Part shown: piece by piece, positions 1-7,104 of the stretch | How the letters are laid out: each line of letters begins with the position of its first letter | Position numbering within the stretch: position 1 is the first letter of the stretch | Assembly (NCBI GenBank): GCA_020025235.1 | Contig: JAHHSL010000047.1 | Location: forward strand, 1 to 11,340 | DNA from: Ruthenibacterium sp. | Lineage (GTDB): Bacteria; Bacillota; Clostridia; Oscillospirales; Ruminococcaceae | Direction: 5' to 3' | Length of the DNA: 11,340 nucleotides | The notes under the pieces: model-generated | Database searches by the model: none | The model's input: only the letters and a program-made list of their open reading frames with translations | What the model was told of the DNA's origin: nothing | Program-made: the position numbers and the translations under genes

Positions 1-70
1 CCGCCGCCGGTTCCACGCGCACCGCATCGCCGTTTTTCCTGTACGCTGTGTATCCTGTGCGCCTCATGCG
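1..70. other. Left-edge sequence, no assigned gene
   Basis: This stretch lies beyond the terminator of the YitT gene. On the minus strand an open frame with an ATG at 67-65 runs off the left edge and starts MRRTGYTAYRKNGD. It has no Shine-Dalgarno sequence, and its ATG sits immediately after the terminator U-tract, so it would need its own promoter. The plus strand shows no convincing gene end. It may be the edge of a neighbouring gene, but the sequence does not decide this. Confidence 0.2.
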
Positions 71-105
71 AAAAATCCGTGCTCTGCACAAAGCAGGGCA
101 CGGAT
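71..105 (-). terminator. Intrinsic terminator of the YitT-family gene
   Basis: Bases 75-87 and 93-105 form a 13-bp stem with one G-U pair and a 5-base loop. On the minus strand the stem is followed directly by five Ts (complement of 71-75). It lies 38 bases past the stop codon of the YitT gene, which is the expected place for a rho-independent terminator ending the minus-strand transcript. Confidence 0.88.
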
Positions 106-142
106 CATTTTCAACCGTTTTCTTCTTTTTGTGGAAAACCCG

Positions 143-1039
143 TCACTCGTCCAGCGTCGGCATAAAGCCTTCCCCGAACACTTCGCTTGCTTCGGTGATC
201 ATCACAAACGCATTGGGGTCGATTTCATACGCCGCCACGCGCACCTTGGTGATCTCCGTTTTGCCGCACGCACACAGCACCATATCGCGCTCATCGCCCG
301 AATATGCGCCCTTGGCCTTGACGAGCGTTGCGCCGCGCTTTGTTTCACGGTCGATCAGGTCTGCCGTCGCCTTGCCGTCAGTGGTGATGATCAGCGCCAG
401 CTTGCTGCTGCCCGCGCCGTACAGGATCTTATCGATCACCAGCGAGGTGACATAGGTACTGATCACGCCGTACAGAACGGCGTCGATATCCCCGTACACA
501 AGCCCGCCGATGCCGATGATGACAAGATCCGTCATCATCACGATCTGCCCCATGGAAAAATGCGGGCACAGCTTGCGGATCGTCACGTTCAGGAAGTCCG
601 AACCGCCCGTGGAGGAACCGCGCATATAAATAAGCGCAAGCCCTGCGCCCATAAATACACCCATAAACACCGCCGAAAGCAGGCGGCTTCCGGTGTATTC
701 CGGCGTATACGGGAACACGCCGTCGATCAGCAGAGTGGAGATGAGCATGGTCTGGAAGCTTTTCAGCAGGAACTTGCGTCCCAGCACCTTATAGCTCAAA
801 ATCACGACCGGTATGTTGATGATCAGCGTCGAAATACCGATCGGCATCTGCCAGAGCCGGTTGAAGATCAGCGCAAGACCGCTTACGCCACCCGGCGCAA
901 ATTCACCCGATTTTGCAAATGTGTAAAGGCCGATCGAATACAAAATGCCGCCGATCACATCGTACAGCGTATCGACCGCCCACACCGCCAGTCTGGAATG
1001 GTGCTGTTTTCCGCCTGTTTGTTTCAACCCTTTTTTCAT
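143..1039 (-). CDS. YitT family membrane protein with C-terminal DUF2179 domain
   Basis: This encodes a 298-residue multi-pass membrane protein of the YitT family (YitT membrane domain plus DUF2179), the usual length for the family. Residues about 20-205 hold roughly five hydrophobic segments. Family-type glycine-rich motifs are visible: APGGVSGLAL near 48-57 and RGSSTGGSDFLN at 140-151. Residues about 212-298 form the soluble DUF2179 domain, with RGATLVKAKGAYSG near 235-248, a conserved acidic residue pattern around AYEIDPNAFV (270-279) and the terminal EVFGEGF motif. The start has AGGAG 11 bases upstream. The physiological role of the family is poorly known; transport or envelope functions have been suggested. 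The gene lies 314 bases downstream of nifJ on the same strand, beyond a probable terminator, so it may have its own promoter, but I see no convincing one. Firmicutes usually carry several paralogues, so no symbol is assigned. Confidence 0.93.
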   Translation of the reverse strand: MKKGLKQTGGKQHHSRLAVWAVDTLYDVIGGILYSIGLYTFAKSGEFAPGGVSGLALIFNRLWQMPIGISTLIINIPVVILSYKVLGRKFLLKSFQTMLISTLLIDGVFPYTPEYTGSRLLSAVFMGVFMGAGLALIYMRGSSTGGSDFLNVTIRKLCPHFSMGQIVMMTDLVIIGIGGLVYGDIDAVLYGVISTYVTSLVIDKILYGAGSSKLALIITTDGKATADLIDRETKRGATLVKAKGAYSGDERDMVLCACGKTEITKVRVAAYEIDPNAFVMITEASEVFGEGFMPTLDE

Positions 1040-1085
1040 TGCTCCGACATCTCCTTTTCTGTGCTGTGCTTTTGCTTTTTGTTTT

Positions 1086-1099
1086 GCCGGATATCCGGC
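1086..1099. repeat. Perfect 14-bp palindrome upstream of the YitT gene
   Basis: The sequence GCCGGATATCCGGC is its own reverse complement. It lies 47 bases upstream of the YitT start, in the leader or promoter zone of that gene. It could be an operator for a dimeric regulator or just a local hairpin. No known binding-site consensus is recognised. Confidence 0.4.
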
Positions 1100-1104
1100 T
1101 CCAT

Positions 1105-1131
1105 GCCGAAAATGCGCGTCTGCTTTTCGGC
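1105..1131. repeat. 8-bp inverted repeat in the YitT leader
   Basis: GCCGAAAA (1105-1112) is perfectly complementary to TTTTCGGC (1124-1131) across an 11-base loop. On the minus strand no U-tract follows, so it is not a terminator for minus-strand transcripts. On the plus strand it is followed by GGGCATTTT, which is only weakly terminator-like and has no plus-strand gene to serve. It is more probably a leader hairpin of the YitT transcript. Confidence 0.4.
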
Positions 1132-1200
1132 GGGCATTTTATGCGCCGCAGCAAAGCCGAACCGCATCCGCGCCCGTGGTTTGTCTTTTTTTCGGGAATG

Positions 1201-1240
1201 AAAACAGGCGATACCAAGGGTTCGCCTCGATATCGCCTGT
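1201..1240 (-). terminator. Probable terminator of nifJ
   Basis: ACAGGCGATA (1204-1213) and TATCGCCTGT (1231-1240) form a perfect 10-bp stem with a 17-base loop. Reading the minus strand, the stem ends in TGTTTTCATT, a short and imperfect U-tract. It lies about 114 bases past the nifJ stop codon. The long loop and short U-tract make it weaker than the other terminators in the window, so some read-through into the YitT gene is possible. Confidence 0.6.
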
Positions 1241-1263
1241 CCTGCTCATATTTGCCGCCCTGC

Positions 1264-1315
1264 CGGGCGGGCTTTTCCGGTGCATCCCGGCTGGAATGCA
1301 CTGGACGCCCGCCCG
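1264..1315. repeat. 52-base long imperfect hairpin in the nifJ 3' region
   Basis: CGGGCGGGC (1264-1272) pairs with GCCCGCCCG (1307-1315), nine base pairs. Further in, CCGGTGCAT (1277-1285) pairs with ATGCACTGG (1296-1304) with a single G-T pair. A second, mutually exclusive hairpin uses CCGCCC (1255-1260) with GGGCGG (1265-1270). There is no U-tract on the minus strand after it. It lies 39 bases past the nifJ stop and could protect the 3' end of the mRNA or belong to a repeated extragenic family. Confidence 0.6.
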
Positions 1316-1353
1316 AAACAGGGACGTCTTACCCATAAAAGTGCGAAACGGGC

Positions 1354-4300
1354 TTATTCGTACAGCTTTGCCAGCTTGCCCAGATACTCGTAACGATCCT
1401 TGGAAGCTGCTGCCGCTTTGTCGAACAGCTCTTCTGCACGTTCGGGGAACGCACGCTGCAGACGGCTGTAACGCGTCTCGCTTTCGATGAACTCGCGGTA
1501 ATCCGCAGTCGGCGCCTTGCTGTCGATGGTGAACGGGTTCTTGCCCTCTGCCTTCTTGCGCGGGTCGAAACGGAACATGTTCCAGTAGCCTGCGTCAACA
1601 GCACGCTTCATCTCGTTCTGGCAGTTCGTCATGCCGCCCTTGACACCATGCATTTCGCACGGAGCGTAGCCGATGATGAGGGACGGGCCATGATAGCTTT
1701 CTGCCTCGGCAATCGCCTTGATCGTCTGATTCTTATCTGCGCCCATTGCGATCTGTGCAACGTAGACATAGCCGTAGCTCATGGCAATTTCTGCAAGGTT
1801 CTTCTTGCCGATCGCCTTGCCGGCTGCTGCAAACTGTGCAACCTGACCCAGCTGGCTTGCCTTGGATGCCTGTCCGCCGGTGTTGGAGTAGACCTCGGTA
1901 TCAAAGACCATAACGTTGACGTCCTCGCCGGATGCCAGAACGTGATCCAGACCGCCGAAGCCGATATCATATGCCCAGCCGTCGCCGCCGAAGATCCACA
2001 CGGACTTCTTGGCAAGATACTGCTTGCTTTCCAGGATCTTCGCTGCAAGCGGCAGATCCTTGTGTGCTTCCAGAGCCGCAACCAGCTTATCGGTTGCCGC
2101 GCCGTTCAGCTTGCCGTCTTCCTTGGTATCGTTCCATTCCTTTGCAGCTTCTGCGATATCTGCCGGTGCGTCTGCTGCCAGCTCATCCAAAAGCTTTGCT
2201 GCGTTTTCGCGCAGGGTCTTCTGGCCCAGATACATACCGAAGCCGTGCTCTGCGTTATCCTCGAACAGGCTGTTTGCCCATGCGGGGCCCTTGCCGGACA
2301 GACGGTTGCGGGTGTACGGAGACGTTGCTGCCGGGCCGCCCCAAATGGAGGAGCATCCCGTTGCGTTGGAAATATACATGCGTTCGCCGAACAGCTGGGT
2401 GACCAGACGTGCATAGCTTGTTTCGGCACAGCCTGCGCACGAGCCGGAGAACTCAAGCAGCGGCTGGTTGAACTGCGAACCCTTTACGGTGGTTTCTGCC
2501 ATCATGCCGGGCTTCTTGGTGACGTTGTCCACAGCATAGTTGAACACTTCCTGCTGCGGCAGCTGGCTTTCCTGCGGAACCATGGTCAGTGCGCCAACCG
2601 GGCAGACGCCTGCGCACACGCCGCAGCCCATGCAGTCCAGCGGGCTGATTGCCATGGTGAACTGATATTCCTCGCAGCCCTTGCCGGTCATCTTCTTTGC
2701 CTTCAGCGCATCCGGGGCAGCGGCAGCTTCCTCTGCGGAAAGTGCATACGGACGGATGGTTGCGTGCGGGCAGACGAACGAGCACTGGTTGCACTGGATG
2801 CACTTGTTGACGTCCCATTCCGGAACGCTGACGGCTACGCCGCGCTTTTCGTAAGCGGAAGCGCCCTGCTCGAACTGGCCGTCCACATGATCCATAAATG
2901 CGGAAACCGGCAGGCTGTCGCCGTCCATTTTGTCGATCGGGGTCAGGATATTGCGAACCATCTTCACGGTTGCGGGGTTGCCCTTCAGCTCGGTTTCATC
3001 CGCAGCGTCAGCGGCGTTTGCCCAGTCTGCCGGCACATCGATCTTCACGAATGCGTCAAAGCCGGCGTCGATAGCAGCCCAGTTCATCTCGACGATCTTC
3101 TGGCCCTTCTTTGCGAAGGATTTTTCTGCAGCCTGCTTCATGAAGCGGATCGCATCCTCTTTGGGCAGAACGCCTGCCAGTGCAAAGAATGCCGACTGCA
3201 GAATGGTGTTGGTGCGCTTGCCAAGGCCGATTTCGATCGCCTTGTCGATTGCGTTGATGGTGTACAGCTGAATGTTGTTTGCCGCGATATAGCGCTTTGC
3301 CTCTGCCGGCATATGGGTATTCAGCTCTTCCGGCGTCCACTGGCAGTTGATCATGAACACGCCGCCGGGCTTAACGTCCTGGACCATCTTGTAGCCCTTG
3401 ATGACGTAAGAGGGGTTGTGGCATGCAACAAAGTCTGCCTTGTTGATGTAGTACGGTGCGCGGATGGGCTTGTCGCCGAAGCGCAGATGGCTGACGGTGA
3501 TGCCGCCGGTCTTCTTGGAGTCGTACTGGAAGTATGCCTGGATATACTTATCGGTGTGGTCGCCGATGATCTTAATGGAGTTCTTGTTTGCACCGACGGT
3601 GCCGTCGCCGCCAAGACCCCAGAACTTGCATTCCACGGTGCCTTCGGCTGCGGTGTTGGGCGCGGGCTTTTCTTCCAGCGACAGATATGTGACGTCGTCG
3701 TTGATGCCCAGGGTGAAGCGCTCCTTCGGCTCATCCTTTGCCAGTTCTTCATAAACGGCAAATACGCTTGCCGGCGGGGTATCCTTGCTGCCCAGACCGT
3801 AACGGCCGCCGATGATCGTGCCTTCGCGGCCCGCTTCACGGAATGCAGCCATAACGTCAAGGTGGAGCGGCTCTGCCAGAGCGCCCGGCTCCTTGGTGCG
3901 GTCCAGAACGGCGATCTTCTTCGCGGTTGCCGGGATCGCGGCCAGCAGCTTATCCGCTGCGAACGGACGGTACAGGCGGACCTTGACAAGGCCGACCTTT
4001 TCGCCCTTTGCGGTCAGGTAATCAATAACTTCCTCTGCAACGTCGCAGATCGAGCCCATGGCGACGATGACGCGGTCTGCGTCCGGTGCGCCGTAATACT
4101 CGAACAGCTGATAGTTCGTGCCGAGCTTTGCATTGATCTTGCCCATATATTTTTCCACGATGCCGGGAACGGCGTCATAGAACTTGTTGCAGGCTTCACG
4201 ATGCTGGAAGAACACGTCGCCGTTTTCGTGCGAACCGCGCATTGCCGGATTTTCCGGGTTCAGCGCATGGGCACGGAACGCCTTGACGGCATCCATATCG

Positions 4301-4884
4301 AGCATTTCCTTCAGGTCTTCGTAATCCCAGACTTCGATCTTCTGGATCTCGTGGCTGGTGCGGAAGCCGTCGAAGAAGTTGATGAACGGCACGCGGCCTT
4401 CGATTGCGGCAAGATGTGCCACCGGAGCAAGGTCCATGACCTCCTGCGGGTTGGATTCAGCCAGCATTGCAAAGCCGGTCTGACGGCATGCGTAAACGTC
4501 GGAATGATCGCCGAAGATGTTCAGCGCGTGGCTTGCGACGGTACGTGCGGAAACATGGAACACGCACGGCAGCAGCTCGCCCGCGATCTTGTACATATTC
4601 GGGATCATCAGCAGCAGGCCCTGCGAAGCGGTGAACGTGGTTGTCAGCGCACCGGCTGCCAGAGAGCCGTGCACGGTACCGGATGCACCGGCTTCAGACT
4701 GCATTTCAACAACTTTAACTTCCGTACCGAAGACGTTTTTCTGATGCAGGGCAGACCACTGGTCGACCTGATCCGCCATCGGGCTGGACGGGGTAATGGG
4801 GTAGATGCCGGCAACTTCGGTATACGCATAGGCTACATGAGCTGCAGCGGTGTTGCCGTCCATAGATTTTTTAGATCTTGGCAT
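1354..4884 (-). CDS. nifJ: Pyruvate:ferredoxin (flavodoxin) oxidoreductase
   Basis: This is a single-chain homodimeric PFOR of 1176 residues. It oxidises pyruvate with CoA to acetyl-CoA and CO2, passing electrons to ferredoxin or flavodoxin in the cytoplasm. The N-terminal domain has YPITPSS (28-34) with Thr31, Glu64 and Arg114, the same numbering as the pyruvate/TPP-site residues of the Desulfovibrio africanus enzyme. Two 4Fe-4S clusters of the ferredoxin domain are bound by Cys695/698/701/705 and Cys751/754/757/761. The TPP-proximal cluster is bound by Cys816, Cys819, Cys844 and Cys1076. The TPP-binding motif runs from GGDGW (Asp968) to NTGGQ (Asn1001). The enzyme ends near 1176, so the oxygen-protective C-terminal extension of the D. 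africanus enzyme (1232 residues) is absent. The start has GGAGG seven bases upstream. The gene is preceded by its own promoter and a folded leader. Nearly complete avoidance of TTA, CTA and TCA codons suggests high expression. Confidence 0.98.
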   Translation of the reverse strand: MPRSKKSMDGNTAAAHVAYAYTEVAGIYPITPSSPMADQVDQWSALHQKNVFGTEVKVVEMQSEAGASGTVHGSLAAGALTTTFTASQGLLLMIPNMYKIAGELLPCVFHVSARTVASHALNIFGDHSDVYACRQTGFAMLAESNPQEVMDLAPVAHLAAIEGRVPFINFFDGFRTSHEIQKIEVWDYEDLKEMLDMDAVKAFRAHALNPENPAMRGSHENGDVFFQHREACNKFYDAVPGIVEKYMGKINAKLGTNYQLFEYYGAPDADRVIVAMGSICDVAEEVIDYLTAKGEKVGLVKVRLYRPFAADKLLAAIPATAKKIAVLDRTKEPGALAEPLHLDVMAAFREAGREGTIIGGRYGLGSKDTPPASVFAVYEELAKDEPKERFTLGINDDVTYLSLEEKPAPNTAAEGTVECKFWGLGGDGTVGANKNSIKIIGDHTDKYIQAYFQYDSKKTGGITVSHLRFGDKPIRAPYYINKADFVACHNPSYVIKGYKMVQDVKPGGVFMINCQWTPEELNTHMPAEAKRYIAANNIQLYTINAIDKAIEIGLGKRTNTILQSAFFALAGVLPKEDAIRFMKQAAEKSFAKKGQKIVEMNWAAIDAGFDAFVKIDVPADWANAADAADETELKGNPATVKMVRNILTPIDKMDGDSLPVSAFMDHVDGQFEQGASAYEKRGVAVSVPEWDVNKCIQCNQCSFVCPHATIRPYALSAEEAAAAPDALKAKKMTGKGCEEYQFTMAISPLDCMGCGVCAGVCPVGALTMVPQESQLPQQEVFNYAVDNVTKKPGMMAETTVKGSQFNQPLLEFSGSCAGCAETSYARLVTQLFGERMYISNATGCSSIWGGPAATSPYTRNRLSGKGPAWANSLFEDNAEHGFGMYLGQKTLRENAAKLLDELAADAPADIAEAAKEWNDTKEDGKLNGAATDKLVAALEAHKDLPLAAKILESKQYLAKKSVWIFGGDGWAYDIGFGGLDHVLASGEDVNVMVFDTEVYSNTGGQASKASQLGQVAQFAAAGKAIGKKNLAEIAMSYGYVYVAQIAMGADKNQTIKAIAEAESYHGPSLIIGYAPCEMHGVKGGMTNCQNEMKRAVDAGYWNMFRFDPRKKAEGKNPFTIDSKAPTADYREFIESETRYSRLQRAFPERAEELFDKAAAASKDRYEYLGKLAKLYE

Positions 4885-4946
4885 TTTTCTTCCTCCGGTT
4901 CTTTCTTTTATTTCTCTGCCCGGAATAAGCGGTGCAGAGGGGTATT

Positions 4947-4986
4947 GAGCGGGCCTTCGTTTTATGCCGCGAAGAAGCCCGCGCTC
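4947..4986 (-). other. Stem-loop in the 5' leader of nifJ mRNA
   Basis: GAGC (4947-4950) pairs with GCTC (4983-4986), GGGC (4951-4954) with GCCC (4977-4980), and CTTCG (4955-4959) with CGAAG (4970-4974), with two small bulges and a 10-base loop. The hairpin would begin only a few bases after the predicted transcription start. It has no U-tract after it, so it is unlikely to be an attenuator. A 5' mRNA-stabilising stem is the simplest reading. Confidence 0.5.
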
Positions 4987-4997
4987 AGCTCGTTCTT

Positions 4998-5026
4998 ATT
5001 GTAGCAAAAAAACTCAGGAAAGTAAA
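4998..5026 (-). promoter_or_regulatory. SigA-type promoter of nifJ
   Basis: On the minus strand, TTTACT (complement of 5021-5026) is separated by 17 bases from TACAAT (complement of 4998-5003). The -10 box is preceded by TGC, giving an extended -10 element. AT-rich sequence lies just upstream (about 5040-5120). Transcription should start near 4991, giving a leader of about 107 bases. Confidence 0.68.
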
Positions 5027-5129
5027 CAACGCGCTCTCCGTTTTTACCAGAATTTCTCTCCATGTTTTCAAATTTTTTCTTTTTAGCATAAAAATCCATG
5101 CAAATTTACATTTTATTAACACCTTTGAT

Positions 5130-5158
5130 TTGACACACAGCCCAAAACCCGCTATATT
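5130..5158 (+). promoter_or_regulatory. SigA-type promoter of the CBS-protein/Nudix operon
   Basis: A perfect -35 box TTGACA (5130-5135) is followed after exactly 17 bases by TATATT (5153-5158). The region upstream is AT-rich with T- and A-runs, like an UP element. Transcription should start near 5165, giving a leader of about 75 bases before the ATG at 5240. It is divergent from the nifJ promoter, with the -35 boxes about 100 bases apart. Confidence 0.82.
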
Positions 5159-5239
5159 ATAAGGTAAATATAAAAGGTGAAGTGCGCTTTTAACGCTGTA
5201 ACGCCCCGCCTTTTGCCAGAAAGAAGGAGTTTTTTTCTC

Positions 5240-6457
5240 ATGGACCCCGATGGTCTTAGTACAACGCTCATTTGCATTTCAGTTGTCTGCGCATGTTTTG
5301 CGGCCTTTCGCGCAGGCACGGTTTCCGCAAACGAACCCGAACGGCAGCAGGACGGCATCCTCGGCTTTTCCGACCGGATGGCGGGCATCTGCTGCGTATT
5401 TGTGTTTGTGTGCGGTTTTTTTGTTTACGGCTGTCTGCGGATGTTTGCAGCCGCCCCCGCATGGACGATTTTGTGCCTTGCGCTGCTGCTGCCCGTGTGC
5501 ATCCTGCTGTTCAGCTTCGGCCGGGCGAAAGGGCATCTGAAAAACAAGGACGCCTTTACCGCCGCTTCGGTGTTCGGCATCCCGTTCTGCTTTCCCGCAA
5601 AGCTTGTGCTGCGCAGCGCGGGCATTTCGGCACAGGCCGACGTCACGGCCGAGGATGTGCTTTCCCTTGTAGATGACGTCGAAGAGCACGAGCTGATCGA
5701 CGAAAGCCAGCGCGAAATGATCAACAATATCTTCGAGCTGGACGATCTGACCGCCGGCGACGTTATGACGCACCGCACCGAGATCATCAGCCTGCAGCAG
5801 GATACCCCCGCCGCCCAGGCGATCCGCATTTCGCTTGCAAACGGCTTTTCGCGCCTGCCGGTCTACTGCAAATCGCTCGATGACATCGTCGGCATTTTGT
5901 ATGTGAAGGATCTGTTTGCCTTGTGGGATTCGCCGGAGCTTGCCGATGAGCCTGTAAAACGCTTCATGCGCACGGCGATGTTCGTTCCGGAAGCCTGCCG
6001 CGCGCGGGAGCTTTTGATCGATTTCAAGCGCAAGCACACGCAGATCGCCGTGGTGGTGGACGAATACGGCGGCACCAGCGGCCTTGCCACCATGGAGGAT
6101 GTGCTCGAGGAGATCGTCGGCAACATTCAGGATGAATTTGATAACGAGGAAGAAGTTCTGGTTTCCACCGACGATGGCTTCATCGCGGACGGCAGCGCAG
6201 AGCTTGAGGATATCTTCGACGCATTCTCGCTGGATATGCCCGATGAGGATGAGGACGGCGAGGCCGATTTCGACACCGTCGGCGGCCTGATCACCGACCG
6301 CATCGGCCGTATCCCCGCGCAGGATGAGGATATCAGCATTTCGTACGGCGGGCTTTTGTTCACGGTGCTTGCCGTGGAAGACCGCCGCGTGGGCAAGGTC
6401 AAGTGCGTGCGTCTGCCGGATGCAGACGGCATCGGCAGAGAGGAAGAGGACAAATGA
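5240..6457 (+). CDS. CBS-pair membrane protein of the CorC/HlyC (hemolysin C-like) family
   Basis: This encodes 405 residues. Residues 1-125 are hydrophobic, with segments near 7-24, 47-68 and 75-93 and a fourth weakly hydrophobic one near 107-125. They sit where a DUF21/CNNM domain is expected but are short and divergent. Two CBS domains follow at about 174-225 (VMTHRTEI, then SRLPVY and VGILYVKDL) and 243-298 (VVVDEYGGTSGL, then MEDVLEEIVG). A CorC/HlyC C-terminal domain lies at about 310-393 (DGSAELEDI, VGGLI, GRIP). The family is linked to Mg2+/Co2+ homeostasis or efflux; the name hemolysin is historical. I chose ATG 5240 because AAGGAG (5224-5229) lies ten bases upstream. A GTG at 5177 would add 21 unhydrophobic residues, lies only about 12 bases after the predicted transcription start and lacks a ribosome site. 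It is the first gene after the promoter and is coupled to the Nudix gene. Confidence 0.9.
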   Translation: MDPDGLSTTLICISVVCACFAAFRAGTVSANEPERQQDGILGFSDRMAGICCVFVFVCGFFVYGCLRMFAAAPAWTILCLALLLPVCILLFSFGRAKGHLKNKDAFTAASVFGIPFCFPAKLVLRSAGISAQADVTAEDVLSLVDDVEEHELIDESQREMINNIFELDDLTAGDVMTHRTEIISLQQDTPAAQAIRISLANGFSRLPVYCKSLDDIVGILYVKDLFALWDSPELADEPVKRFMRTAMFVPEACRARELLIDFKRKHTQIAVVVDEYGGTSGLATMEDVLEEIVGNIQDEFDNEEEVLVSTDDGFIADGSAELEDIFDAFSLDMPDEDEDGEADFDTVGGLITDRIGRIPAQDEDISISYGGLLFTVLAVEDRRVGKVKCVRLPDADGIGREEEDK

Positions 6458-6999
6458 AGCATTACGAAAAACAGCTTTCGAGCGAAACCGTCTTTGAAGG
6501 GCGCGTCATCCGTGTGACGCTGGACCGCGTGGAGCTGGAAAACGGACGCACCAGCACGCGTGAAGTCGTGCATCACCACGGCGGCGCAGCCGTTGCCGCG
6601 CTGAACGAAAAGGACGAAATTTTTCTGGTCCGCCAGTACCGTTACGCTTTGCAGCGTGAATTGATCGAGCTGCCTGCGGGCAAGCTGGAAAAGGAGGAAG
6701 ACCCGTTCTGCGCCGCAAAGCGCGAACTGGGCGAAGAAACCGGCTTCACCGCCGCTGATTTCACCGATCTCGGTGCGATCATCCCCACCTGCGGCTATGA
6801 CAGTGAAGTGATTTACCTTTACGCCGCAAAGAATCTTACCCCCGTCGGGCAGCATCTGGACCCTGACGAATTTCTTTCCGTATTCACGATGCCGCTTTCC
6901 GAAGCGGTGGAAAAGGTGCTTTCGGGCGAAATTTCCGACGGCAAAACCGTTGCAGGCATCCTGAAGCTGAAAGCGCTGCGAGACGCGGGACGCTTTTAA
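6454..6999 (+). CDS. nudF: Nudix hydrolase, probable ADP-ribose pyrophosphatase
   Basis: This encodes a 181-residue cytoplasmic Nudix enzyme close in size and layout to Bacillus NudF. It probably hydrolyses ADP-ribose to AMP and ribose 5-phosphate. The Nudix box spans Gly76 to Phe98 and fits GX5EX7REUXEEXGU exactly (Glu82, then RELGEETGF at 90-98), so the metal-binding glutamates are intact. The family-typical N-terminal segment ends in TREVVHHHGGAAVAAL (35-50). LDPDEF (135-140) matches the conserved region after the box in NudF. The ATG overlaps the stop of the CBS gene as ATGA, and purine-rich AGAGGAAGAGG lies just upstream inside that gene, so translation is probably coupled. An in-frame ATG further upstream (6403) is inside the CBS gene without a ribosome site and was not used. 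Substrate assignment among nucleoside-diphosphate sugars is by family similarity. Confidence 0.92.
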   Translation: MKHYEKQLSSETVFEGRVIRVTLDRVELENGRTSTREVVHHHGGAAVAALNEKDEIFLVRQYRYALQRELIELPAGKLEKEEDPFCAAKRELGEETGFTAADFTDLGAIIPTCGYDSEVIYLYAAKNLTPVGQHLDPDEFLSVFTMPLSEAVEKVLSGEISDGKTVAGILKLKALRDAGRF

Positions 7000-7013
7000 G
7001 CGGCAGCCTCCCG

Positions 7014-7031
7014 GCGCAGATGTGCGCTTTT
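7014..7031 (+). terminator. Small hairpin with T-run after the Nudix gene
   Basis: GCGCA (7014-7018) and TGCGC (7023-7027) pair around a 4-base loop and are followed by TTTT. It lies 15 bases past the Nudix stop codon. The stem is short, so it is at most a weak first terminator ahead of the much stronger one at 7058-7104. Confidence 0.35.
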
Positions 7032-7057
7032 GCCCGTCAGACGGTTTTTCAAGCCGA

Positions 7058-7104
7058 AAAAAGCAGTGATTTTTTGTGCGTTATGCGCAGGATCACTGCT
7101 TTTT
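7058..7104 (+). terminator. Strong, potentially bidirectional terminator of the CBS/Nudix operon
   Basis: AAAAAGCAGTGAT (7058-7070) is perfectly complementary to ATCACTGCTTTTT (7092-7104), a 13-bp stem. The 21-base loop contains a further small stem, TGCG/CGCA (7077-7080 with 7086-7089). The plus-strand copy ends in five Ts and the minus-strand copy also ends in Ts, so it could work in both directions, although no minus-strand gene needs it here. Confidence 0.85.

Noticed and set aside
131..1201. Plus-strand open frame of 356 codons
   Set aside because: It is in-register antisense to the YitT-family gene, with a composition rich in His, Arg and Gln that is typical of antisense shadows.
903..1301. 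Minus-strand frame of 132 codons between nifJ and the YitT gene
   Set aside because: It crosses three hairpins, has a basic low-information sequence, and overlaps the start of the YitT gene in another frame. It has no family resemblance.
1648..5004. Long plus-strand open frame of 1118 codons
   Set aside because: It is exactly in register and antisense to nifJ, whose domains and catalytic residues are certain. It has no ribosome site and no recognisable domain.
5105..5125. Possible Rex-type redox operator between nifJ and the CBS gene
   Set aside because: A TTAACA half-site is present, but the partner half is not palindromic with it, so the match is no better than expected in AT-rich DNA.
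5177..5239. GTG-initiated N-terminal extension of the CBS protein
   Set aside because: It would start about 12 bases after the predicted transcription start without a ribosome site, while ATG 5240 has AAGGAG at good spacing.
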